A stretch of 64,000 nucleotides of DNA, from contig CP102274.1 of NCBI GenBank assembly GCA_025149285.1, positions 516,501 to 580,500 of the forward strand, in the 5' to 3' direction. A program made the translations under genes and the position numbers. Of this stretch, positions 43,530 to 52,296 are shown in pieces. The notes beneath the pieces were generated by a model. That model was not told where the DNA came from. It did no database searches and worked only from the letters and a program-made list of their open reading frames with translations. Each line of letters starts with the position of its first letter. Positions within the stretch are counted from its first letter, which is position 1. Source of the DNA: Hungatella hathewayi. GTDB taxonomy: Bacteria; Bacillota; Clostridia; Lachnospirales; Lachnospiraceae.

Positions 43530-43558
43530 TTGACATATCAAACAGAATAAGATAAAAT
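43530..43558 (+). promoter_or_regulatory. promoter of the cysteine desulfidase operon
   Basis: -35 TTGACA at 43530-43535, 17-bp spacer, -10 TAAAAT at 43553-43558, in very AT-rich DNA. The leader is about 40 nt to ATG 43606, which has GGAGGG upstream. Confidence 0.75.
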
Positions 43559-43605
43559 TTTCCTATAAAATTATAAAAAATATATAAATAAATCGGAGGG
43601 AAATC

Positions 43606-44883
43606 ATGGAGCGTACCGGAATTCAATATTCTACCTATGTACAGATTTTAAAAGAGGAACTCGTGCCTGCCATGGGTTGTACGGAGCCGATTGCTCTGGC
43701 CTACTGTGCGGCTAAAGCCAGGGAGGTGCTGGGCTGCCTTCCGGAACGCTGTGTGGTGGAAGCCAGCGGCAATATCGTGAAAAATGTAAAGAGTGTCATT
43801 GTCCCCAACACGGGAGGGCTGAAGGGCATCGAAGCCGCAGCGGCGGCAGGGATTGCAGCCGGAGATGCTTCCAGGATTCTGGAAGTCATCGCGGGGGTGA
43901 CAAAGGAGCAGAAGGCACAGATCAGGGAGTATCTGGATCACGCAGAAATCTGTGTGAAACCACTGGATACGGATGAGATTCTCGACATGGTGGTGACGGT
44001 ATACGGAGGCGGGTCCTGTGTGAAAGTGAGGATCGCGGGGTATCATACCAACATTGTACTGATCGAGAAGGACGGAGAGGTTCTTTATAAAGTGGGAGCT
44101 GTGGCCGCCAGGGAAGCCCAGATGGCGGACAGGAGCCTTTTAAATGTGGAAGACATCTACGAGTTTGCAAAGACGGTGGATTTAGATGATGTGAAAGAAG
44201 TGATAGGGCGCCAGATCGCTTATAATCGTGCGATTTCGGAGGAGGGCCTTAAGAACGACTGGGGCGCCAATATCGGAAGCGTCCTGTTAAAAGCCTACGG
44301 TGACGATATCCGCGTCAGGGCGAGAGCCGCGGCCGCGGCGGGATCAGACGCCCGTATGAGCGGATGCGAGCTTCCCGTCATTATCAATTCCGGAAGCGGG
44401 AATCAGGGGATGACAGCGTCTCTTCCCGTGATTGAGTATGCGAAAGAACTGGGATCCAGTGAGGAGGAGCTCTTCCGTGCCCTGGTGCTTTCCAATTTAA
44501 TTACGATTCATCAGAAGACGGGAATCGGCCGTCTGTCTGCCTACTGCGGGGCGGTCAGCGCGGGATGCGGAGCCGGGTGCGGAATTGCCTTCCTGCTGGG
44601 GGGAGATTATAAAACGATCGCCCACACTCTTGTCAATGGTCTGGCCATTGTGTCGGGCATCATCTGCGACGGCGCAAAGCCTTCCTGCGCAGGCAAGATC
44701 GCGGCTGCGGTGGACGCCGGAATCATGGGATATTATATGTATTTAAACGGCCAGCAGTTTAAAGGCGGCGACGGTATCGTGTCCAAAGGCGTGGAAAATA
44801 CGATCACCAACGTGGGCCGTCTCGGAAAAGATGGAATGAGAGAGACAGATAAGGAAATAATCCGTATTATGACGGAGTGCTGA
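43606..44883 (+). CDS. L-cysteine desulfidase family protein (CyuA/UPF0597)
   Basis: A 425-aa enzyme of the CyuA/CdsB family, which splits L-cysteine into pyruvate, ammonia and sulfide using an oxygen-sensitive Fe-S cluster. Family features: MGCTEPIALAYCAA near the N-terminus, GNIVKNVKSVIVPNTGG, INSGSGNQGMTASLPV, and cysteine-rich segments YCGAVSAGCGAGCGIAF and GIICDGAKPSCAGKI that would supply cluster ligands. First gene of a co-directional five-gene set. Confidence 0.9.
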   Translation: MERTGIQYSTYVQILKEELVPAMGCTEPIALAYCAAKAREVLGCLPERCVVEASGNIVKNVKSVIVPNTGGLKGIEAAAAAGIAAGDASRILEVIAGVTKEQKAQIREYLDHAEICVKPLDTDEILDMVVTVYGGGSCVKVRIAGYHTNIVLIEKDGEVLYKVGAVAAREAQMADRSLLNVEDIYEFAKTVDLDDVKEVIGRQIAYNRAISEEGLKNDWGANIGSVLLKAYGDDIRVRARAAAAAGSDARMSGCELPVIINSGSGNQGMTASLPVIEYAKELGSSEEELFRALVLSNLITIHQKTGIGRLSAYCGAVSAGCGAGCGIAFLLGGDYKTIAHTLVNGLAIVSGIICDGAKPSCAGKIAAAVDAGIMGYYMYLNGQQFKGGDGIVSKGVENTITNVGRLGKDGMRETDKEIIRIMTEC

Positions 44884-44899
44884 CAGAAAGGAAATATTC

Positions 44900-46231
44900 A
44901 TGAGTACAATCGGGTTTTTAGGATTAACGAGGGCGGAGAGTCTGGCAGGAGTGATTGTGTTTTTCGCTCTGCTTTTTGGAATCAGCCGTCTGCCAAAGAA
45001 GAAGTTTTCGTTTGCCTCCAGAGTGCTGATCGGAACGGGAACGGGAACCGTATACGGACTGATCGTATGGGGGGTATCCGGCCGCACGGGGGTGTATGCG
45101 GCTGATCTGGGCCGATGGTTTTCTTTAGTTGGAAACGGATACGTCTCCCTTTTCCAGCTTTTGATCGCGCCGGTTGTCTTTACTGCAGGAGTGCGTCTCG
45201 TGATTCATACGCCTCTGAGTAAGACGGAAACGCCTCTGACCAAATGGAAAAAATGGGTGAATACGCTGATGCTGGCGGCCAGCGCCCTGATCGGCGCCTG
45301 CTTTGGCCTCTGGTTGAAAGTCGGCGCAGCACCGGGAGCGGATACCGTGGTCTTTTCCTGGGATGTCGGGGAGGGACAGAAGATTACCGATTCCATCGCG
45401 CATCTGATCCCCTCGGGTATCGGTTTTGACTTCCTTACCGGCAATGTGGCGGGAATCTTCGTTTTTGCCGTATTTATTGGTATTGCGGCCCGCAGAATGT
45501 CCGGCAAATATATGGATATGGTAAAGCCGTTTCTCGATTTCACAGATGCGGCGTTCTCCGTGATTACGAGTGTGTGCAAGGCCGTTATCGCCTACAAACC
45601 CATGGGAGCGGCTGCGGTCATGGCCGCATTTACGGCGGCGTACGGGCCGGCGTTTCTCCTTATGCTGGTGAAGATGCTGCTGGTTCTCTGTGCGGCGTCT
45701 CTGGCCATGCTGGCAGTGCAGATGATTCTGTGTGCAGTTTCCGGTGTGAGCCCGGCGGCATTTTTCCGTGCGGGAAAGGCGGCGATGAAAAAGGCTCTGG
45801 TTACCCGCTCCGGTTCTGCCTGTCTTCCGGACGCTCAGGAGGCGCTGGCGGCCGGGATGGGTCTTAATAAGGAGATTACCGACGAGGTGTCTGCATATGC
45901 GATTGCTTCGGGTATGCAGGGGTGCGGCGCTCTGTTCCCGGCTATGGCCGCGGTGTTTGCCGCAGGCTTAAGCGGCCTGACCATGACACCGGCGCTGGTG
46001 TTCGGCCTGGTGGTGGTTATCGTGCTGGTCTCCTATGGGATTACCGGAGTTCCGGGAACGGCCACCATGGCGGAATTCGGAGCTGTGATGGGAAGCGGAA
46101 TCACCGGCGCGGTGAACGGCCTGGGACCGATGATCGCTGTCGATCCCATCGGAGATGTGCCAAGGACACTGATTAATGTAACTGGCTGTATGACAAATGC
46201 GATTATCGTAGAAAGAAGGGTGAGAGAGTGA
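44900..46231 (+). CDS. dicarboxylate/amino acid:cation symporter, probable cystine uptake
   Basis: A 443-aa membrane protein with about 8-9 spans, of the DAACS family near TcyP/SstT. Visible features: LFQLLIAPVVFTAGVRLVIHTPL, FLTGNVAGIFVFAVFIGIAARRMSG, ACLPDAQEAL, and the transport-site region MGLNKEITDEVSAYAIASGMQ and GITGVPGTATMAEFG. It starts 16 bp after the desulfidase and overlaps the next gene by four bases, so it likely supplies the enzyme with cysteine or cystine. Confidence 0.85.
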   Translation: MSTIGFLGLTRAESLAGVIVFFALLFGISRLPKKKFSFASRVLIGTGTGTVYGLIVWGVSGRTGVYAADLGRWFSLVGNGYVSLFQLLIAPVVFTAGVRLVIHTPLSKTETPLTKWKKWVNTLMLAASALIGACFGLWLKVGAAPGADTVVFSWDVGEGQKITDSIAHLIPSGIGFDFLTGNVAGIFVFAVFIGIAARRMSGKYMDMVKPFLDFTDAAFSVITSVCKAVIAYKPMGAAAVMAAFTAAYGPAFLLMLVKMLLVLCAASLAMLAVQMILCAVSGVSPAAFFRAGKAAMKKALVTRSGSACLPDAQEALAAGMGLNKEITDEVSAYAIASGMQGCGALFPAMAAVFAAGLSGLTMTPALVFGLVVVIVLVSYGITGVPGTATMAEFGAVMGSGITGAVNGLGPMIAVDPIGDVPRTLINVTGCMTNAIIVERRVRE

Positions 46232-47568
46232 AAACAGTGATTATCGGCGGTGTGGCCGCCGGAATGTCGGCGGCATCCAAGTTAAAAAGACTTCTGGGTG
46301 ATGCGGTGGAAATCGTGGTTTACGAGAAAGGCGGAGAGGTATCCTTTGGCGCCTGTGGTATCCCGTTTTATATTTCCGATCATATTAAGCAGGGGAAGGA
46401 ACTGATTGCCAGGACGGCGGAAGAGTTTGCCAAAAGCGGGATTCCGGTAAAGACTTACCATGAGGTGACTGCCGTGGATGCGGATGCGAAGACCGTGACG
46501 GTAAAGAATTTGCAGACCGGAGAGGTGTTTGAGGATACCTATGACAAGCTGGTGATCGGAAGCGGAGCGGGGGTGCGCCATTTCCCACCGTTCGACCGTT
46601 CTTACAGCAATTTATTCGAGATCCGCGACGTGGCGGATGGAACCAGGGTGAAACAGGCGTTATTCGATGAGAACCAGCGCCATGTAGTCATCGTCGGAGC
46701 CGGATTTATCGGCCTGGAATTGTCCGAGGCATGCAGGCATTACGGCAAAGAGGTAACGGTAGTGGAGCTGGCCGATCACGTGCTTCCGGCATTTGATCCC
46801 GAGGTCAGCGAGGCTCTGGAGGCCGAGCTAGCCGAAAACGGGGTGACCGTGCGTGTGGGAACGATGGTTCAGAGCCTGATCGAGGAAGACGGCCGTATCG
46901 TGGGCGCCGTGCTCTCAAGGGGAGACGGAACCGAAGAAATCCCGGCGGATATTGTGATCAACAGCGCAGGCATCGCACCTGCAACTTCGTTTATCACCAA
47001 TGTGGAGAAGGCGAAGAATGGAGCCATCTGTGTGAATGAGCGGATGGAGACCAGCATTCCGGATGTTTACGCGGCGGGCGACTGCAGCATCATGAAATCC
47101 GCAGTCACCGGAGATTATATGTATGCGCCGTTAGGAACCAACGCCAACAAACAGGGAAGAATCATCGGCGATATCCTGGGCGAGGCACAGCCGAAGCCGT
47201 TTAAACTGATCGGAAGTTCGGCGCTGCGGCTGTTTGGCATGGATGCGGCAAAGGTCGGTTTATCTGAGAAAGAGGCGAAGGCCAGGGGGCTTAATTACAA
47301 GGCTCATACGATTACGGGAAACAGTTATGCGTCCTACTACGGAACGGAGAAGCTGAACATCAAGCTGATCTACGACGCCGATACGAGAAAGATCCTGGGG
47401 GCGGAGACGTACGGACAGGGAATTGTGGTTCCGAGAGCCAATTACTATGCCATCGCCATTTATGCCGGACTGACGGTGGACGAGATGGGATTTATGGATT
47501 TGTGTTATTCCCCGCCGTTTTCCGGTGTGTGGGATGCCGCTCTGATTGCGTCAAATACTGCGAAATAG
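46228..47568 (+). CDS. CoA-disulfide reductase / NADH oxidase-family flavoprotein
   Basis: A 446-aa FAD/NAD(P)H oxidoreductase. FAD motif VIIGGVAAGMSAA, single redox cysteine at residue 43 in SFGACGIPFYI (the CoADR position), NAD motif VVIVGAGFIGLELSEACR, and FAD-binding VYAAGDCSI; dimerisation domain from about 325. It begins at a GTG overlapping the symporter stop. In this setting it most likely reduces CoA-disulfide, polysulfide or cystine-derived persulfide, giving thiols for the desulfidase; the exact substrate is inference. Confidence 0.9.
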   Translation: MKTVIIGGVAAGMSAASKLKRLLGDAVEIVVYEKGGEVSFGACGIPFYISDHIKQGKELIARTAEEFAKSGIPVKTYHEVTAVDADAKTVTVKNLQTGEVFEDTYDKLVIGSGAGVRHFPPFDRSYSNLFEIRDVADGTRVKQALFDENQRHVVIVGAGFIGLELSEACRHYGKEVTVVELADHVLPAFDPEVSEALEAELAENGVTVRVGTMVQSLIEEDGRIVGAVLSRGDGTEEIPADIVINSAGIAPATSFITNVEKAKNGAICVNERMETSIPDVYAAGDCSIMKSAVTGDYMYAPLGTNANKQGRIIGDILGEAQPKPFKLIGSSALRLFGMDAAKVGLSEKEAKARGLNYKAHTITGNSYASYYGTEKLNIKLIYDADTRKILGAETYGQGIVVPRANYYAIAIYAGLTVDEMGFMDLCYSPPFSGVWDAALIASNTAK

Positions 47569-47601
47569 GCAGTAAATAATATAATGTATAAAGGAGAAAG
47601 T

Positions 47602-49173
47602 ATGAAAAACACAACCAAGACAAAAAAACGTTCCTGGATCCTGCGCTTTCTGGATAAGATCGAAACCGCAGGGAACAAGCTTCCGACACCGCTCACCATA
47701 TTCTTTTACTTAGCTGTGGCGGTAGTCATCGTCTCCGGTATCGGTTCGGCCCTCGGGTGGAGCGCCGCAGGTGAAATGTACAACTCAGGCAGCGGTACGG
47801 TGGAGGAGGCCACGGTATCGATCGTCAGTCTGTTCAGCATTAAGGGGCTTCAGTACATGCTGACCTCCGCGGTAACCAACTTTACCAGCTATGCGCCGCT
47901 GGGATTTACCATTGTGATCATGCTGGGAATCGGCGTGGCGGAAAGCTCCGGCTATTTAAACGGCCTGATCCGCAAGGTGGTTAAGGTGACGCCGGCTGCG
48001 CTGGTGACACCGATGGTCGTCTTTATCGGCGTTATGACAAACGTGGCGGAAAATGCCGGCTATGTTGTCTTTATTCCGCTGGCTGCCATGATCTTCAAGG
48101 CATACAAAAAGCATCCCCTGGCCGGTATTGCCGCAGGATTTGCCGGTGTATCCGGCGGCTTCTCCGCAAACCTACTGATCGGTTCCGCGGATGCCACCTT
48201 ATCCGGTTTCTCCACTGCAGCAGCACAGACGCTGGATCCGTCCTATACGGTTACACCGCTGGGAAACTGGTTCTTCATGATTGTATCGACGATCCTGATC
48301 ACCATTGTGGGAACCTATATTACCGAGCGTGTGATCATCCCGCGCCTTGGGCCGTATAAGGAAAATGGAGACGGAACTCTGATCGAGGCGTCAGACAGCA
48401 TTTCCGCGAAAGAAGAAAAGGCATTAAAGGCAGCTAACTGGGTATTTGTAGGAATCGTGGCATTCTATATCATCTGCTGTATTCCGAAAAATTCCTTTAT
48501 GAGAAACCCGGAGACCGGCAGCTTAATCGACGGTTCCACCCTGATGAACGCCATTATTCCGCTGTTCACCCTGCTGTTTTTCATTCCTTCGTTTGTGTAT
48601 GGGAAAATGTGCGGTACCTTCCAATCCGATAAGGATGTGGTGTCTTCCTTTAATAAAGCCATCGCTTCCATATCCGGTTTTGTGGCAATGGCGTTTGTTG
48701 CGGCTCAGTTTACCAATTACTTCAGTTATACCAATATCGGCCGTGTTCTGTCCTTCAAAGGTGCGGAGCTGTTAAAGAGCTTAAATGTGAACTCGGTTGT
48801 TCTCGTGATCTGCTTTATCCTGGTTGCAGGCTTTGTGAACCTGTTTATGGCTTCTGCATCCGCGAAATATGCGATCTTCGCTCCGGTATTCGTACCGATG
48901 TTTATGAAGATGGGATTATCCCCTGAGCTGACTCAGGTGGCCTACCGGATCGGCGACAGTACCACCAATATCATCGCACCGGTTATCGCATGGATTCCGT
49001 ATATCCTGACGATTATGAAGAAATACGACAAGGATACCGGCTGGGGAACCCTGGTTTCCTCCATGCTTCCGTACTCCATGGCCTTCTTATTCTTCTGGTC
49101 TCTGCTTCTGGCTGTCTGGATGATTGCTGGCCTGCCGTTAGGACCTGGAGCGCCTGTATTTTACGGAGTTTAA
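47602..49173 (+). CDS. AbgT-family transporter
   Basis: A 523-aa membrane protein with about 12 spans; the start at 47602 has AAAGGAG five bases before. AbgT features include LPTPLTIFFYLAVAVV, GVMTNVAENAGYVVFIPLAAM, GFSANLLIGSADATLSGFS, ASAKYAIFAPVFVPMFM and YRIGDSTTNIIAPV. Members import p-aminobenzoyl-glutamate or export sulfonamides. Directly before a peptidase gene, a dipeptide or acyl-amino-acid substrate is plausible here. Confidence 0.92.
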   Translation: MKNTTKTKKRSWILRFLDKIETAGNKLPTPLTIFFYLAVAVVIVSGIGSALGWSAAGEMYNSGSGTVEEATVSIVSLFSIKGLQYMLTSAVTNFTSYAPLGFTIVIMLGIGVAESSGYLNGLIRKVVKVTPAALVTPMVVFIGVMTNVAENAGYVVFIPLAAMIFKAYKKHPLAGIAAGFAGVSGGFSANLLIGSADATLSGFSTAAAQTLDPSYTVTPLGNWFFMIVSTILITIVGTYITERVIIPRLGPYKENGDGTLIEASDSISAKEEKALKAANWVFVGIVAFYIICCIPKNSFMRNPETGSLIDGSTLMNAIIPLFTLLFFIPSFVYGKMCGTFQSDKDVVSSFNKAIASISGFVAMAFVAAQFTNYFSYTNIGRVLSFKGAELLKSLNVNSVVLVICFILVAGFVNLFMASASAKYAIFAPVFVPMFMKMGLSPELTQVAYRIGDSTTNIIAPVIAWIPYILTIMKKYDKDTGWGTLVSSMLPYSMAFLFFWSLLLAVWMIAGLPLGPGAPVFYGV

Positions 49174-49228
49174 TGGAGTAAAACAGATGACGGGGTACGC
49201 CGGGTGCCCATAGTGAGGAGGAAGAACA

Positions 49229-50305
49229 ATGTTTGAAGAGAGAGTAGGCCGCGTCTTACATAATATGGAGAAGATGGGCCTGGAGCAGATGATCATCAGC
49301 GATCCGCCGTCAGTCTTTTATCTGACCGGCAGATGGATACTGCCCAATGAGCGTTTGCTGGCATTATATTTAAATAAAAATGGGAACCACAGGCTGTTCA
49401 TCAATAAACTGTTTACCGTGGACGGCGATATCGGAGTGGAGAAGGTCTGGTTTTCCGATACAGACCCGGCCTGCCAGATGATTGCAGACTGCACAGACCA
49501 CGGCAAACCGCTGGGGATTGATAAGAAGATGGCGGCCAGGTTCCTTCTGGAGCTGATGGAACTGGGAGCCGGTTCTTCCTATAAAAATGCGTCCGAGTGT
49601 GTGGATGGAGCCCGCCGGATCAAGGACGAGGAAGAGAAGGAAACGATGATTCTGGCGTCCCGGTTAAATGATGAGGCCATGGCCCGTTTCCGTGGCCTGA
49701 TAAAGGAGGGCGTGACGGAACTGGAGGTTGCCGCCGGAATGTGTGCGATCTATAAGGAACTGGGGACGGAAGGGCCATCCTTCGGCCCGCTGGTGAGCTT
49801 TGGGGCCAATGCGGCCATCGGCCACCATAAGCCGGATGGAACGGTTTTAAAGGACGGAGACTGTGTGCTCTTCGATGTGGGGTGCAAAAAAAACAGCTAC
49901 TGCTCCGACATGACCAGAACGTTTTTCTATAAGAATGCAAGTGAAAAGGGCAGGGAAGTGTATGAGATCGTAAAGAAGGCTAATTTAGCAGCCCAGGCGG
50001 CCATGAAGCCGGGGATGAAGTTCTGCGAGATCGATAAGGTGGCCAGGGATATCATCACGGAGGCCGGATACGGCCCATATTTCACACACCGTCTCGGCCA
50101 CTGTATCGGAATCGAGGTGCATGATGCCGGAGACGTGTCCTCCGCGAACCAGGACGTTGTGCAGGAGGGTATGATCTTTTCCTGTGAACCGGGAATCTAT
50201 CTTCCGGGCGAGCTGGGAGTAAGAATTGAGGATCTGATGCTTGTAACGGCGGACGGCGCCGTGAGCCTGAACCGGGATTCTAAGGAGATGGAGATCATCG
50301 GCTGA
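49229..50305 (+). CDS. M24-family Xaa-Pro aminopeptidase
   Basis: A 358-aa creatinase-fold peptidase: N-terminal domain (about 1-125) and catalytic pita-bread domain (about 130-355). The five metal ligands are visible: Asp in CVLFDVGCKKNSYCSDMT (two Asp), His in THRLGHCIGIEVHD, Glu in FSCEPGIYLP and Glu in GVRIEDLMLV. It cleaves N-terminal residues before proline. Preceded by GAGGAGG. Last gene of the cysteine/peptide set. Confidence 0.93.
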   Translation: MFEERVGRVLHNMEKMGLEQMIISDPPSVFYLTGRWILPNERLLALYLNKNGNHRLFINKLFTVDGDIGVEKVWFSDTDPACQMIADCTDHGKPLGIDKKMAARFLLELMELGAGSSYKNASECVDGARRIKDEEEKETMILASRLNDEAMARFRGLIKEGVTELEVAAGMCAIYKELGTEGPSFGPLVSFGANAAIGHHKPDGTVLKDGDCVLFDVGCKKNSYCSDMTRTFFYKNASEKGREVYEIVKKANLAAQAAMKPGMKFCEIDKVARDIITEAGYGPYFTHRLGHCIGIEVHDAGDVSSANQDVVQEGMIFSCEPGIYLPGELGVRIEDLMLVTADGAVSLNRDSKEMEIIG

Positions 50306-50451
50306 CGATCCGGACAGATACGCCGGGGAGGAAAAAGTAATCTGGAATATGGTACTGATCAAAGAAAATTTGCAAATAGACTGGACAGAAGCAGGGAATC
50401 TGTGGTAAATTGTCATGGCGTCATTTTTTACTTTGACAGGAGGATATTTTC

Positions 50452-52104
50452 ATGGGAGCTTATCAGTTCAAGATTATAATAAAAGGAAGTAAACCACCGA
50501 TCTGGCGAAGGGTCCTGATTCCGCAGGGAATTACGTTCGAGACGCTGCATCAGATGATTCAGACGGCATTTTGCTGGTCGGACTGCCATCTCTTTGAATT
50601 TGAGTTCCGGACTATGGGAATTCGTGTAACCGATGACCGGCTGGAGGAGGAGTTTTCGATGCCGGGAACTGTTTCCGGCAGTACGGTTATTGATGAACTG
50701 GTGGCTGATACGAAGAAATTTACGTATACATATGATCTGGGTGACAACTGGGAACATACCATTGAGGTGGAGAAGATTCTGGAAGAAGACACGGAGCCGT
50801 ATGCGCGGGTGGTGAAGTATAAAGGTGATGTCATACCTGAGGACTGCGGCGGAATTTACGGGTATTATCACCTTCTGGATATTCTTGCAGACCCGAAAAA
50901 GCTTGAGGAATTAAAAGCGGAAAACGGGATCGATTACCTGGAATGGGCCGGGAACCAGGGAATGGGAACCTATGATGTGGAGCTTGTGAATGAAAAGCTG
51001 AAGGCGTTGTCCTTTTCGGAGGGGCGTGTTCCGGAGTCGGGAAAGCTGCTGCTGGAGGATATTTTCGGCTGTTATGATAAAGAAAGTATCACAGCACTGG
51101 CAAAACGCCACGGTATGAGCGGATATTCGAAGTATAAAAAGGAAGAACTGATCAGGGAGACTGTGGACTATTTAATCCGGCCGGAGGTGATGAGACGGTA
51201 TTTCCTCTGTGCAAGAGATAAAGAGATTGAGCTGTTCGAGCAGATTCTGGAGGGCAATGGCTGGATTCCGTTGTATGAAGACGAAAATATAGATTATCTC
51301 TACGCAGGCGGCTATGTGACAGAGGCCGTTCAGCAAGGGACGTATCTGGTGGCTGATGATGTGAAGACGGCTTATGGAGTAATGAACACGGAGCAGTTTC
51401 AGGCTGAGCGCAGCCGCATCAGCCGGATCGGTGACTGCCTGTGTGCGGCCAACTCGCTGTACGCGGTGTCACCGGTATCTGCGGTACTCGATATCTTTAA
51501 TGAGTATGCCTCCCCAAAGCTGACGGAAGGAGAACTTCTTGAGGCGTATGAAACGCTTTCTGCGGCCCGTCCGGTCGTGGAACTGGTTGATGGAAGGTTT
51601 GTTGACCGTGTACTGGCGGAGCAGAATACATATGAGGAACTGTACCGTATGCAGAGGAATATTCCTTACTATATTCCCTCCCTGACCGAGTTGAAATTTA
51701 TGGCGGACAATGGCGGCTTCCTGATGGGGAAGGAGCTGCAGAAACTCGGGGAATTCCTGACTGGTGAGCTTGGTGTTAAAGATGAAGTGATTCCGGATAT
51801 TCTGCGTGATGTCCAGTCTGCAATCAGTGTGGGTGCAAATTTACAGACCGTGATAGACGAGCTTGGAAATTACGGAGTCGTATTTTCTGAACAGCGGGAA
51901 CTGGAGAAGTTCTCGAACGTGATTATAGACGTGTGGAACAACACACGCATGGTTATGAATCACGGGTATACGCCGCATGAACTGGTCAGGTATGGCTTCA
52001 GTGAGGCGCCGGGACAGAGGAAAAATGTTCAGAAGATCTATCCGAATGATCCGTGTCCGTGCGGAAGCGGGAAAAAATATAAAAAGTGCTGTGGAAAGAA
52101 GTAA
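50452..52104 (+). CDS. pRiA4b ORF-3-like protein with C-terminal SEC-C motif
   Basis: A 550-aa protein. The N-terminal 190 residues form a plasmid pRiA4b ORF-3 (TnpR-like) domain: IIIKGSKPPIWRRVLIP, HQMIQTAFCWSDCHLFEF, YTYDLGDNWEHTIEVE. A central helical region follows, including a SAP/Rho-N-like stretch (ITALAKRHGMSGYSKYKKEEL, about 205-225). The C-terminus is a SEC-C zinc motif, DPCPCGSGKKYKKCC. AGGAGG precedes the ATG. The family often travels with accessory DNA; SEC-C suggests nucleoprotein or ribosome/SecB-type contacts. Function unknown. A terminator follows. Confidence 0.85.
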   Translation: MGAYQFKIIIKGSKPPIWRRVLIPQGITFETLHQMIQTAFCWSDCHLFEFEFRTMGIRVTDDRLEEEFSMPGTVSGSTVIDELVADTKKFTYTYDLGDNWEHTIEVEKILEEDTEPYARVVKYKGDVIPEDCGGIYGYYHLLDILADPKKLEELKAENGIDYLEWAGNQGMGTYDVELVNEKLKALSFSEGRVPESGKLLLEDIFGCYDKESITALAKRHGMSGYSKYKKEELIRETVDYLIRPEVMRRYFLCARDKEIELFEQILEGNGWIPLYEDENIDYLYAGGYVTEAVQQGTYLVADDVKTAYGVMNTEQFQAERSRISRIGDCLCAANSLYAVSPVSAVLDIFNEYASPKLTEGELLEAYETLSAARPVVELVDGRFVDRVLAEQNTYEELYRMQRNIPYYIPSLTELKFMADNGGFLMGKELQKLGEFLTGELGVKDEVIPDILRDVQSAISVGANLQTVIDELGNYGVVFSEQRELEKFSNVIIDVWNNTRMVMNHGYTPHELVRYGFSEAPGQRKNVQKIYPNDPCPCGSGKKYKKCCGKK

Positions 52105-52112
52105 TACCGGCG

Positions 52113-52160
52113 AAAGAAGCGGAAGCTGCCTGATGGGACAGGGGCTTTCGCTTCTTTTAT
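52113..52160 (+). terminator. terminator after the pRiA4b ORF-3-like gene
   Basis: Stem AAAGAAGCG / CGCTTCTTT with inner CCTG/CAGG pairing, followed by TTATTT. Confidence 0.85.
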
Positions 52161-52206
52161 TTGGAATTGAAAATGGAATTAAATCCTAAAAAATGAGATG
52201 ATAATA

Positions 52207-52264
52207 AAAAGTTAGGAAATGATTCCTAACTTTTATTGACAATGGAATAAAACAGGATTAAAAT
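52207..52264 (+). promoter_or_regulatory. promoter of the DUF4143 ATPase gene with abutting palindrome
   Basis: A perfect 12-bp inverted repeat (AAAAGTTAGGAA / TTCCTAACTTTT, 4-base loop, 52207-52234) ends one base before a consensus -35 TTGACA (52236-52241), followed by a 17-bp spacer and -10 TAAAAT (52259-52264). A true terminator already lies upstream, so the palindrome is better read as an operator. Confidence 0.6.
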
Positions 52265-52296
52265 GTATATAATAGCAGAAGGAAAGGAGTGACAGA

